From positions 5,501-39,295 of the forward strand of contig DDPN01000161.1 in assembly GCA_002342205.1 (NCBI GenBank): a stretch of 33,795 bases of DNA, read 5' to 3'. This DNA comes from Chitinophagaceae bacterium UBA2467. Lineage in GTDB: Bacteria > Bacteroidota > Bacteroidia > Chitinophagales > Chitinophagaceae. Under the pieces are notes generated by a model. The model saw nothing but the letters and a program-made list of their open reading frames with translations. It ran no database searches and had not been told where the DNA came from. Shown piece after piece: positions 1 through 7,277 of this stretch; the stretch's first letter is position 1; each line of letters starts with the position of its first letter. A program made the translations under genes and the position numbers.

Positions 1-491
1 ACATCCAGTATATGGGAAGCTCCCCAAATTGTAAATGGAGTTGCAATCAATAGTTCGTTTAAGTTCTCTTTCGGTACTATGATTCCATCAAACCCATCTT
101 CTTGTGCTTGTAATACAATAGGAAGTGCTCCTTTTATAGAACGGATGGAGCCGTCTAATGCCAGCTCTCCCATTAGAACATATTTTTTTAGTAAGTGCGT
201 TTGGTTAAGTTGCCCCGAAGCTGCTAAAATTCCAATTGCTATAGGAAGATCAAATGCTGTTCCGCTTTTTCGAATATCTGCTGGGGCCAGATTGATTACC
301 AATTTAGTTCTGGGAAACCGGAAACCATTTGTCTTGAATGTACTTTCAATTCTTTCCAGGCTTTCACGAACAGCACTATCTGGTAGTCCCACCATAGTCG
401 AAGACTTACCTGTTAGTAGCCAGTTTACTTCAATATGTATGCAATGTGCTTCAATGCCTACCAATGCACTACCAAAAACAGTAACGAACAT
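1..491 (-). CDS. comM: ComM/YifB family Mg-chelatase-like ATPase, N-terminal part
   Basis: This reading frame runs off the left edge; the first 163 codons are present. The ATG at 491 starts a protein beginning MFVTVFGSALVGIEAHCIHI. It carries the family block GLPDSAVRESLERIE, followed by INLAPADIRKSGTAFDLPIA and GELALDGSIRSIKGALP. These match the N-terminal S5-fold-like domain of ComM/YifB; the AAA+ Mg-chelatase-like domain would lie outside the window. In other bacteria ComM is a helicase promoting branch migration during natural transformation; whether this organism is competent cannot be seen here. It lies 89 bases downstream of porT on the same strand but has a plausible promoter of its own. 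The opposite-strand frame over it is a shadow. Identification is secure and the role is inferred from the family. Confidence 0.93.
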   Translation of the reverse strand, partial: MFVTVFGSALVGIEAHCIHIEVNWLLTGKSSTMVGLPDSAVRESLERIESTFKTNGFRFPRTKLVINLAPADIRKSGTAFDLPIAIGILAASGQLNQTHLLKKYVLMGELALDGSIRSIKGALPIVLQAQEDGFDGIIVPKENLNELLIATPFTIWGASHILD

Positions 492-495
492 GCTT

Positions 496-525
496 CAATC
501 TAACCGATTGACTTTTTGAAGTCAA
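496..525 (-). promoter_or_regulatory. Putative comM promoter
   Basis: On the minus strand a TTG (523-525) lies 20 bases before TAGATTG (496-502), a fit to the TTG / TAnnTTG promoter of Bacteroidota. The -7 element ends only 4 bases before the comM ATG. The region also holds an 8-bp inverted repeat (507-514 / 519-526, 4-base loop) that could be an operator. It is not followed by a T-run, so it is unlikely to be a porT terminator. Confidence 0.4.
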
Positions 526-580
526 TAGCTTTCCTTTTGCTATTACTCGTTTTTTTGCTTAGAAATTGGGGGAATATTTT

Positions 581-1324
581 TTATCCCTCTAAGTGGATGG
601 CGAATACAATCATTCTGCTTTGAATGCGATCAATCACACTGGAAAAACGTAAGTTTTCGTCACGGGCATGAATATTTCGACTTCCGTTACTGATTTTTAT
701 TTCAGGCGAAAAAATAAAAGTGGGGAAATAAAAATTAAATCCGATACCAAACTCAGGTCCCCAATCGTTTTTTTCAATTTTTATGAGCTCTTCCGCTCTT
801 TTGGCTCTTGCGTTACTGGCCATGTCAATATCTCCTTTAATCCCCGCCAACGTATATACCCTAAAATTGCCAATCCGGTCACTTTGAAATTTAACGTGGA
901 CAGGAAAAGACATGATTACGGATTCTACTTTTTTGAATACCTCCGTCTGATCGAAAGAAGATGGATCGGGATAACTAAGTTTATATCGGATACTTCTATC
1001 AGCAAAAAATAATTGAGGATTAAATCTAACTTGAAAACGATTCGAAAGACGAAGCGTGCCCGATAGTCCTAATGAGGCACCTCCTGTATTAGTGGGTTCT
1101 GCAACTAGTACACTATCATCTTGTAGAAATCGAGGATGAAAACTAGTATGAAATCGTGTACTGTTTCCAGCAATCGTGATACCAAAATAGTAGGGTTTAC
1201 TATCATGGTCAGGAAGGTTAATCTCCAACTGGCTTTGGCTGAATTGCGCAAATGTGCAATTCAGAAATCCTACTGCGATCAGCAGGGTTAGTGCTATTTT
1301 TTTTGTGCAGTGTAAATACAACAT
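581..1324 (-). CDS. porT: PorT-like outer membrane protein, type IX secretion
   Basis: The 247-residue protein has a signal peptide (hydrophobic IALTLLIAVGFL, likely cleavage after TFA at about residue 26). The rest is a predicted outer-membrane beta-barrel of the PorT / OMP_b-brl_2 type with alternating hydrophobic strands and a C-terminal MIVFAIHLEG. PorT (SprT in gliding relatives) is needed for type IX secretion and gliding in Bacteroidota. Sequence similarity alone would be modest, but the length and the conserved context beside menG and engB support the call. The only available ATG lies inside menG, giving a 31-base overlap that suggests translational coupling. A generic porin-like barrel protein is the main alternative. 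Confidence 0.8.
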   Translation of the reverse strand: MLYLHCTKKIALTLLIAVGFLNCTFAQFSQSQLEINLPDHDSKPYYFGITIAGNSTRFHTSFHPRFLQDDSVLVAEPTNTGGASLGLSGTLRLSNRFQVRFNPQLFFADRSIRYKLSYPDPSSFDQTEVFKKVESVIMSFPVHVKFQSDRIGNFRVYTLAGIKGDIDMASNARAKRAEELIKIEKNDWGPEFGIGFNFYFPTFIFSPEIKISNGSRNIHARDENLRFSSVIDRIQSRMIVFAIHLEG

Positions 1325-2037
1325 ATTCCAAAAGTCAACGATTCGTAACGCACTTCTGTATAACCCGCTTCCTTAAGCAAATTGCAAAATGTGGTTCGGT
1401 CAGGAAATGCGTTAGTCGATTTATTTAGGTAGGCATAAGCCTGGTGATCAGTATTGAATAGGCGAGCAAAAAAGGGAGCTATTTGCTGCATATACAGGTT
1501 GTAAATAAATTTTATAAACCAATTACGTGGCGTTGAAAATTCTAATACCATCAATTGGCCGCCTGATTTTAAAACCCGAAGCATTTCAGTAAGTCCGGCA
1601 TGCAGATTTTCAAAGTTCCGTACTCCAAACGCTACCATTACTGCATCAAACGAATCCGAGGGGCTGTTTATTGTTTCGGCATCGCCTGTCTCAAGGCTAA
1701 TCTTGTCAGCTAATTGACGGGTTTTAATTTTTTCTCTACCCAGTTGTAACATTCCGGTAGAAATATCGATCCCTTTGATCTGTTCAGGTTGTAAAAGGTC
1801 ATGTGCCATTAGTGCTAAATCTGCTGTTCCTGTTGCTACATCCAAAATTTGCTTCGGCTTATTTTTTTTGAGCTTTAAGAGGGCTTTTTTTCGCCATGCT
1901 TTATCAATGCGGGCAGATAAAAAGCGATTCATGAAGTCGTAACGACCAGCAATACGGTCGAACATTTCGGCGACCTGTACTTTTTTTGCCTTGTCAGAAT
2001 CAGAAAGCGGAGTAATGGAATCGTGCGGAAGCGACAT
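1294..2037 (-). CDS. menG: Demethylmenaquinone methyltransferase
   Basis: This 247-residue class I SAM-dependent methyltransferase of the UbiE/MenG family methylates demethylmenaquinone to menaquinone, the respiratory quinone of this phylum. Visible are the family signature YDFMNRFLSARIDKAWRKKA (about 33-52), SAM motif I ILDVATGTADLAL (64-76), GIDISTGML, AFGVRNFEN and RVLKSGGQLMVLEFSTP. The length is normal. It is the first gene of a two-gene unit with porT. A perfect -7 promoter element sits 4 bases before its ATG, so the mRNA may be leaderless. The last codons contain A8 directly before the TAG stop, within the porT overlap. Lacking ubiquinone genes in view and given the phylum, MenG is preferred over UbiE. 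Confidence 0.95.
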   Translation of the reverse strand: MSLPHDSITPLSDSDKAKKVQVAEMFDRIAGRYDFMNRFLSARIDKAWRKKALLKLKKNKPKQILDVATGTADLALMAHDLLQPEQIKGIDISTGMLQLGREKIKTRQLADKISLETGDAETINSPSDSFDAVMVAFGVRNFENLHAGLTEMLRVLKSGGQLMVLEFSTPRNWFIKFIYNLYMQQIAPFFARLFNTDHQAYAYLNKSTNAFPDRTTFCNLLKEAGYTEVRYESLTFGICCIYTAQKK

Positions 2038-2041
2038 AGCG

Positions 2042-2049
2042 CAAAGGTA
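2042..2049 (-). promoter_or_regulatory. menG -7 promoter element
   Basis: The minus strand reads TACCTTTG, a full match to the Bacteroidota -7 consensus TAnnTTTG, ending 4 bases before the menG ATG. A start of transcription at or next to the ATG would follow. No clear -33 TTG is visible at the usual distance. Confidence 0.65.
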
Positions 2050-2115
2050 CGCTCCCGGGCTCAGATTGTGGGTTGTCTTGAGGTTTCGCCTGAATGTATT
2101 TACTTCGTGCTAACA

Positions 2116-2733
2116 ATGAAAAAAGAACCCACTTTGCAAGCCCAGTATGTGGTGAGTAGTGAAACCCACAAGCAATGTCCAAAAGCAGATCGGCCGGAGT
2201 TCGCTTTCATTGGTCGTAGCAATGTTGGTAAATCTTCTTTGATTAATTTAATCACTGGCTCAACTAAACTTGCACGCACCTCTGCAACGCCTGGAAAGAC
2301 ACGACTCATCAATCATTTTGATATTATTGATACTGACAAAAAAAAGTGGTACTTGGTGGATTTACCTGGCTATGGCTATGCTGCTACTGTTTCTCAAAAA
2401 GCACGTCGTAATTGGGGGAATATGATTGAGTCTTACATCCGTAAACGAGAAAATCTGATTAGTTTATTTGTGTTGATTGATAGCAGACATGAGCCACAAC
2501 CTATCGATATTGATTTTATCAATCAACTAGGCGAGTGGCAAATTCCTTTCAGTATAATCTTTACAAAAATTGATAAGAATAAACCCGGTGCAACAAAACG
2601 AAACGTTGAACAATTTACGAACCGGTTATTGGAGAATTGGGAAGCGCTGCCTCCCGTTTTTTTAACTTCCGCTGTTACTAAAGTGGGTCGATCAGAAATT
2701 CTCGATCATATTCGCACCTTGATAAAAAGCTAA
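2116..2733 (+). CDS. engB: Ribosome biogenesis GTPase EngB/YsxC
   Basis: This 205-residue TrmE-Era-EngA-EngB-Septin-like GTPase acts in assembly of the 50S subunit. G1 is GRSNVGKS (33-40), switch region TSATPGKT, G3 DLPGYGYA, G4 TKID and G5 TSA. The frame is open back to 2023, but that extension would overlap the start of menG and has no family counterpart. The ATG at 2116 gives the usual EngB length with MKKEPTLQAQYVVS. It is divergent from menG and convergent with the YkuK-like gene, the two stops being 2 bases apart. A weak promoter (TTG, 20 bases, TACTTCG) precedes it. Identification is secure. Confidence 0.95.
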   Translation: MKKEPTLQAQYVVSSETHKQCPKADRPEFAFIGRSNVGKSSLINLITGSTKLARTSATPGKTRLINHFDIIDTDKKKWYLVDLPGYGYAATVSQKARRNWGNMIESYIRKRENLISLFVLIDSRHEPQPIDIDFINQLGEWQIPFSIIFTKIDKNKPGATKRNVEQFTNRLLENWEALPPVFLTSAVTKVGRSEILDHIRTLIKS

Positions 2734-2735
2734 AA

Positions 2736-3209
2736 CTAGTTGACCATTTTATTGGCACAGCTGGTACTTGCAAAAGCCTCTGGTTTTGCTTTAAAGGCAA
2801 ACCCCATTCCTAGAATATAGCCCATCGCCTCCCGAAGCGCATCGTTGCTTTTAAATTGTGGATTTGTATTGATGTCTGCGTGCACCTCCATGTCCACATC
2901 ATACTTATTAAAAAGTGGGCAGAGTTGGTAAGCAATCTCAATGCTTTTTGAAACTTCTGTTAGCATTCGTTCTTTTATAGTAAAGGTTTGTCTGGTTTTT
3001 TCATTGCTGATGAACATAAAACCGCCTTGTCCTTCGCGCAGGAATACGATGACGGTGGCAAACTCAGTTTCTTTCCCTTTTACTTGTGAGTCTGTTCCAA
3101 TACAAACTTTTAAACGGATTCCTTTATCGGTTTCTCGTTGAATCGCAATTTCAACGGCTTCAAAAATGGGGAGCTCTACCGCATCGCCATTAAATTTTCT
3201 CCATTGCAT
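2736..3209 (-). CDS. YkuK-family RNase H-like protein (DUF458)
   Basis: The 157-residue protein matches the YkuK/DUF458 family, which adopts an RNase H-like fold. Supporting blocks are VCIGTDSQVKG (first acidic strand), FATVIVFLREGQGGFMFIS, and HADINTNPQFKSNDALREAMGYILGMGF near the C-terminus. Acidic residues in GTDSQ and VHADIN are placed as expected for a metal-binding RNase H-like centre, but no substrate is established for the family, so no reaction is claimed. It stands alone between the convergent engB and the downstream end of a 100-base gap. No strong promoter motif is visible. Confidence 0.78.
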   Translation of the reverse strand: MQWRKFNGDAVELPIFEAVEIAIQRETDKGIRLKVCIGTDSQVKGKETEFATVIVFLREGQGGFMFISNEKTRQTFTIKERMLTEVSKSIEIAYQLCPLFNKYDVDMEVHADINTNPQFKSNDALREAMGYILGMGFAFKAKPEAFASTSCANKMVN

Positions 3210-3309
3210 GAGTAAATAGGTTTTCCTAATTTACCTCAGGAATTGATTTACTCCTTCAACTTAACGGCAGAAGATATGCACAGTTATGTTATCAAATTGT
3301 GAATCGAAC

Positions 3310-3678
3310 TTAATACTGGCCTGTATGTAGCAAGACCAATGTACAGGCCTCAAGGGGTTGGATACCCGCCTGTTTCGCTAGGTCTGCTAATTCTTCATTT
3401 TCAGTGCCTGGGTTAAAAATGAGTCTCTTGGGTTGCAGCGCAAGGATATAATCGTAGTAAGGCTTTTGCCTTTCGGGGGATAAATACAACGTAATAGTAT
3501 CTATGGAGGGGCAGTCGATTTGTGTTGTTTCAATAGAAGTTGTTCCCACTTTTCCCTGTCTGGCTCCAATAGCCCATACCGGATGCTGGTGTTTTTGTAA
3601 ATCTTGAATGGCCCTGTAACTATAGCGCTCTGGATTTTCAGATGCACCAATAACCAGTGTGGGTTTTGAAGACTGCAT
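3310..3678 (-). CDS. CoA-binding domain protein (YccU-like)
   Basis: This is a 122-residue single-domain CoA_binding_2 (YccU-like) protein with a Rossmann-type fold. It opens TLVIGASENPERYSYRAIQD, with the middle block ITLYLSPERQKPYYDYIL and FNPGTENEELADLAKQAGI near the end. Family members bind CoA or a nucleotide; a cellular role is not established. An upstream TTG at 3684 is also in frame. The ATG at 3678 is preferred because a perfect -7 element (TACTTTTG, 3682-3689) would overlap the longer version. It is divergent from the metallophosphoesterase across 62 bases, and their promoters mirror each other. Confidence 0.82.
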   Translation of the reverse strand: MQSSKPTLVIGASENPERYSYRAIQDLQKHQHPVWAIGARQGKVGTTSIETTQIDCPSIDTITLYLSPERQKPYYDYILALQPKRLIFNPGTENEELADLAKQAGIQPLEACTLVLLHTGQY

Positions 3679-3681
3679 ATT

Positions 3682-3689
3682 CAAAAGTA
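3682..3689 (-). promoter_or_regulatory. -7 element of the CoA-binding gene
   Basis: The minus strand reads TACTTTTG, matching TAnnTTTG, 3 bases before the ATG at 3678. It forms one arm of the inverted repeat AAAAGTACTG / CAGTACTTTT (3683-3692 and 3727-3736). Confidence 0.55.
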
Positions 3690-3729
3690 CTGCAATATTA
3701 ATAGCGGTGGTGTTACCCGTTGATTTCAG

Positions 3730-3737
3730 TACTTTTC
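3730..3737 (+). promoter_or_regulatory. -7 element of the metallophosphoesterase gene
   Basis: TACTTTTC matches TAnnTTTG in all but the last base and ends 3 bases before the ATG at 3741. It is the mirror copy of the element driving the divergent CoA-binding gene. Confidence 0.5.
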
Positions 3738-3740
3738 AGT

Positions 3741-5591
3741 ATGAAAAATTTTGCCTGCTGCCTTTTGCTGTTACTTTATCTAAGTGCACAATCACAACGT
3801 GCACCCTTTCGTTTTGCTTTTGTGACGGATACCCATATTGGATCACCAGATGGTGTTGCAGAAGAGGATCTTCGTAGAACTATTCGTGATATCAATGCAC
3901 AATCTGATCTTGCTTTTGTTTTATTGACTGGTGATATAACCGAGTTGGGCACAAACCAAGAGTTGGCGCTTGCAAAAAAATTGCTAGATAGTCTTCGTAT
4001 TCCTTGGTATATCATTCCAGGCAATCACGACACTGGTTGGAGTGAAAGCGGAGGACTGGGTTTTACACAAACATTTGGTGCCGACCGATTCAGTTTCAAT
4101 TTCCAAGGCGTTCAATTTATCGGATGTGCTTCCGGACCCTATGTACGAATGAGTGATGGACATGTACCAAGGGATGCTGTCAATTGGTTGGATAGACAAC
4201 TTGCTTCGTTGGCAGATACAACGCCCATTATCATGGTCAACCATTATCCTTTAGATAACTCATTAGATAATTGGTATGAGATCACGGATCGGATTCGTCA
4301 AAAAAATACGTGGGCAGCTATTTGTGGGCATGGACATGCCAATCGGAAAATGGATTTTGAAGGCATTCCAGGTGTAATGGGCAGATCAAATCTTCGCGCT
4401 AAAGCAGAAGTGGGCGGCTATAATATTGTTGAAGTGCGTGCGGATAGTATTTTATTTTCTGAGCGGAGACCAGAGCGAAGAACCCTTGCTGTTTGGCATG
4501 CAGTATCTATTCAAAAAGGCTTGGTTGCAAAACAAGCAAAGTCTTTTCCTCGTCCTTCTTACCAAATCAACGAACAGTATCCGCAAGTAAAAGCTAATTG
4601 GCAAGTGAGTGACGTGGCCAATATTATCTCTACACCTGCTGTTGCAGGCAATGCAATCGTAGTAGGCAATCAGGAAGGAACGATCAATTGCTATGAAAAA
4701 AAATCAGGCGTACGTCGCTGGAGTTTCTCTACCAGTGGTCCAATTTATTCCTCACCAGCTATTCATAAAAGTAAAGTGGTGGTAGGCTCTGCCGATGGCG
4801 GGGTCTATTGTTTGGATCTCAAAAAAGGAACGGCCTTGTGGACGTGGAAAGCCAATAGTTCCGTATTGGGTTCTCCCGTTTTATCAGGCGATACTGTTTT
4901 TATTGGAACAAGTGATCACCGCATCGTTGCAATTAGTTTAAATAATGGGTCTCTGCTTTGGGCATTTGAAGGACTCGATGGTCCTGTTGTGAGTACACCC
5001 TTACTTTACCAGGGTAAATTGATTGTGGGTGCTTGGGATAGAAATTTATATGCGATTCAAACTTCAAGTGGAAAGCTGGTTTGGAAATGGAATAATGGTA
5101 CATCTGTCAGAAATTATTCTCCTGCTTCTTGTATTCCTGTGGCAGCAGATGGTATTGTATACATTATGGCACCTGATCGGTATACTACAGCCATTGATGT
5201 AACAAATGGACAAACGGTATGGCGTGCAAAAGATGGAGGTGTACGAGAATCAATTGGACTATCAAAAGACCAACAATGGATTTACGGAAAGTCTATGCAG
5301 GATACGATTGTTGCTTACCGAGCCAGTAGAGAGCCTCAAACTGCTGCTTGGAAAATGCATGTAGGGTTTGGCTATGAACATGTTCCTTCTATGATTCTGG
5401 AGCAAGATGGCTACATTATTTTTGGAACACGTAACGGAGTGGTTTATGCCGTGGATCCAGTCAAGAAAAAAACAGCATGGGCATACAAGATTGATAATTC
5501 CATGATCAATACGGTAAGACCTATAGGAAAAAAGCAGGTAGTTGTATCCACAATGGATGGAAAGCTAGCCCTACTGCGTTACGACAATTAG
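3741..5591 (+). CDS. Secreted calcineurin-like phosphoesterase fused to PQQ-type beta-propeller
   Basis: The 616-residue protein has an N-terminal signal peptide (MKNFACCLLLLLYLSAQSQ). The metallophosphoesterase domain (about 24-240) has all metal and catalytic motifs: D30-x-H32, G-D65-I-T-E, G-N95-H96-D97, NH168 and G-H197-G-H199. From about 285 to the end are PQQ-like propeller blades, for example GTINCYEKKSGVRRWSF, GGVYCLDLKKGTALWTW, HRIVAISLNNGSLLWAFEG and RNLYAIQTSSGKLVWKW. The ATG at 3741 is chosen over an in-frame TTG at 3720 because it starts the signal peptide cleanly. The protein is probably periplasmic or surface-bound. The catalytic domain predicts phosphoester hydrolysis, but the substrate is unknown. 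The propeller may bind a partner, not necessarily PQQ. Its stop overlaps that of the convergent E2 gene by 4 bases. Confidence 0.88.
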   Translation: MKNFACCLLLLLYLSAQSQRAPFRFAFVTDTHIGSPDGVAEEDLRRTIRDINAQSDLAFVLLTGDITELGTNQELALAKKLLDSLRIPWYIIPGNHDTGWSESGGLGFTQTFGADRFSFNFQGVQFIGCASGPYVRMSDGHVPRDAVNWLDRQLASLADTTPIIMVNHYPLDNSLDNWYEITDRIRQKNTWAAICGHGHANRKMDFEGIPGVMGRSNLRAKAEVGGYNIVEVRADSILFSERRPERRTLAVWHAVSIQKGLVAKQAKSFPRPSYQINEQYPQVKANWQVSDVANIISTPAVAGNAIVVGNQEGTINCYEKKSGVRRWSFSTSGPIYSSPAIHKSKVVVGSADGGVYCLDLKKGTALWTWKANSSVLGSPVLSGDTVFIGTSDHRIVAISLNNGSLLWAFEGLDGPVVSTPLLYQGKLIVGAWDRNLYAIQTSSGKLVWKWNNGTSVRNYSPASCIPVAADGIVYIMAPDRYTTAIDVTNGQTVWRAKDGGVRESIGLSKDQQWIYGKSMQDTIVAYRASREPQTAAWKMHVGFGYEHVPSMILEQDGYIIFGTRNGVVYAVDPVKKKTAWAYKIDNSMINTVRPIGKKQVVVSTMDGKLALLRYDN

Positions 5592-7222
5592 AGAAATAAT
5601 TGAATGGGATTCTCTAAGTATTTCTTTACGGTTTGTAAGAAAGCCGCACCGGTTGCGCCATCTACACTTCGGTGATCGCAGCTAAGTGTAACTTTCATTA
5701 CTTGTGTAGCAGCAAAGCCTTCTCCTTTGCGAATGATCTTTTCGCTGATTCTTCCAACTGCTAGTATGCAGCTATCAGGCGGATTGATGATGGCAGTGAA
5801 TTCATCGATGTCCATCATGCCCAAATTAGAAATGGTGAATGTATTACCGGTGAATTCGTTAGGTTGTAATTTTTTATTCTTGGCTTTGGAAGCTAATTCT
5901 TTTGCTTCGGCAGCGATTTGTGGCAAGGTTTTGTTGTCTGCAAACCGCACAACAGGAACAATCAATCCATCTTCAATGGCTACCGCCATTCCGATATGTA
6001 CGTGATGATAACGACGAATCTTGTCGCCTAACCAAGATGCATTTACTGCAGGGTGTTGACGAAGGGCTAATGCTACAGCTTTAATTACAAAATCATTGAA
6101 GCTCACTTTAACAGGGCTTGCCTCATTGAGTTGTGTACGAGCTGAGATCGCATTATCCATATTGATCTCCATCTTCAAATAAAAGTGAGGTGCACTAAAC
6201 TTACTTTCAGCTAAGCGCTTAGCAATCACTCCTCTCATTTGAGAGTTTGGAATATCAGTAAAGCCTTCGGTGGTTTGTCCTGTGTAAGTAGGGATATTCA
6301 AAGCAGGAGCGGCAGTAGCACTAACAGATGGATTATAATTATCCAGGTCTGCTTTCACAATACGACCTCCATCGCCACTTCCACGAAGCAGGCTTAGGTC
6401 AACGCCTTTATCCTTGGCAATTTTCTTAGCAAGTGGTGAAGCTTTAATTCTTCCGTTTGCATCCATTCCTCCCGCTGTTGCAGGGGCAGCCGTGCTAGCT
6501 GCAGCCGGCTGTGCTGTTGCAGTCGGAGCAGGGGAAGAAGTAGCTGCGGTAGTTACAGGGGAACTGCTCTTTGATGCCGCTACGATTGCATCCACATCTA
6601 CTTTTCCTTTTTCACCAATGATGCAAAGCAAACTATTCACCTTAATTTTTTCGCCCTTTTGTGCACCGATATAAAGGAGTGTTCCGTTTTTATAACTCTC
6701 CAACTCCATCGTTGCTTTGTCTGTTTCTATATCAGCTAAAACTTCTCCTTTTTTTACAGTATCTCCTACTTGTTTATGCCAACCAGCAATCACACCTTCT
6801 TCCATTGTATCACTTAAGCGGGGCATTAACACAACTTCATCCATTTTAGAAAGATCCATTGTGGAAGCAGCTGTTGAAGTGGGTTGAGTAGTTGGTGTTG
6901 AAGCGGGCGTAGGGGAAGCTGAAGGAGTAGCTGCAGGTGCAGTAGCGGCTGCAGGTTTAGTAAGAAGTGAACTGATGTCTTCTCCCTCGTTACCTATAAT
7001 GGCTAGTAAGTCGTTCACCTGCAATTTTGCTCCTTTATCTCCACCTAAATGAAGCAATACGCCGTCTTTGTAGCTTTCCAGCTCCATTGTGGCTTTATCA
7101 GTTTCTACTTCTGCAAGTAGATCTCCTTTCTTAACACGGTCTCCAACTTTTTTATGCCAGGACGCAATAACCCCTTCGGTCATTGTATCACTTAATCTGG
7201 GCATCAGGATCACTTCGGCCAT
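5588..7222 (-). CDS. pdhC: Pyruvate dehydrogenase complex E2, dihydrolipoyl acetyltransferase
   Basis: The 544-residue E2 core protein transfers the acetyl group from lipoate to CoA. It has two lipoyl domains with target lysines K43 and K169, both in ETDKATMELES. Linkers rich in Ala, Pro, Thr and Ser follow each. A peripheral-subunit-binding domain (RIKASPLAKKIAKDKGVDL, about 258-295) leads into the C-terminal acyltransferase with the catalytic DHRSVDG (H517, D521). The duplicated lipoyl domains and MPRLSDTM start resemble pyruvate rather than oxoglutarate E2. E1 and E3 genes are not adjacent. Transcription is monocistronic, between the dnaX terminator and a convergent neighbour. Branched-chain oxoacid E2 is the less likely alternative. 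Confidence 0.9.
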   Translation of the reverse strand: MAEVILMPRLSDTMTEGVIASWHKKVGDRVKKGDLLAEVETDKATMELESYKDGVLLHLGGDKGAKLQVNDLLAIIGNEGEDISSLLTKPAAATAPAATPSASPTPASTPTTQPTSTAASTMDLSKMDEVVLMPRLSDTMEEGVIAGWHKQVGDTVKKGEVLADIETDKATMELESYKNGTLLYIGAQKGEKIKVNSLLCIIGEKGKVDVDAIVAASKSSSPVTTAATSSPAPTATAQPAAASTAAPATAGGMDANGRIKASPLAKKIAKDKGVDLSLLRGSGDGGRIVKADLDNYNPSVSATAAPALNIPTYTGQTTEGFTDIPNSQMRGVIAKRLAESKFSAPHFYLKMEINMDNAISARTQLNEASPVKVSFNDFVIKAVALALRQHPAVNASWLGDKIRRYHHVHIGMAVAIEDGLIVPVVRFADNKTLPQIAAEAKELASKAKNKKLQPNEFTGNTFTISNLGMMDIDEFTAIINPPDSCILAVGRISEKIIRKGEGFAATQVMKVTLSCDHRSVDGATGAAFLQTVKKYLENPIQLFL

Positions 7223-7241
7223 TCCCTAACGAATTTGGGCC

Positions 7242-7249
7242 CGAAATTA
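7242..7249 (-). promoter_or_regulatory. Putative -7 element of pdhC
   Basis: The minus strand reads TAATTTCG, one base from TAnnTTTG, 19 bases before the ATG at 7222. It lies just after the dnaX terminator T-run. Confidence 0.35.
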
Positions 7250-7253
7250 AGAT

Positions 7254-7277
7254 AAAAACCCCGATTAGTAATCGAGG
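7254..7277 (-). terminator. dnaX intrinsic terminator
   Basis: On the minus strand CCTCGATT and AATCGGGG form an 8-bp stem (one G-T pair) with a 3-base loop, followed by TTTTT. The stem contains the TAA stop of dnaX (7265-7267), so the hairpin begins inside the coding sequence. Confidence 0.75.

Noticed and set aside
79..519. Plus-strand open frame of 146 codons
   Set aside because: It is antisense to comM, whose minus-strand translation matches a known family; the plus frame has no family features.
507..526. 8-bp hairpin as a porT terminator
   Set aside because: No T-run follows on the minus strand, and it overlaps the putative comM promoter.
668..1012. Plus-strand open frame of 114 codons
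   Set aside because: It lies wholly antisense to porT and has no promoter or family motif.
2023..2115. N-terminal extension of EngB by 31 residues
   Set aside because: It would overlap the menG start, lacks family similarity, and the ATG at 2116 gives the usual EngB length.
6457..7160. Near-repeat DNA in pdhC as a recombination or mobile repeat
   Set aside because: It encodes the two normal lipoyl domains and Ala/Pro/Thr linkers of E2.
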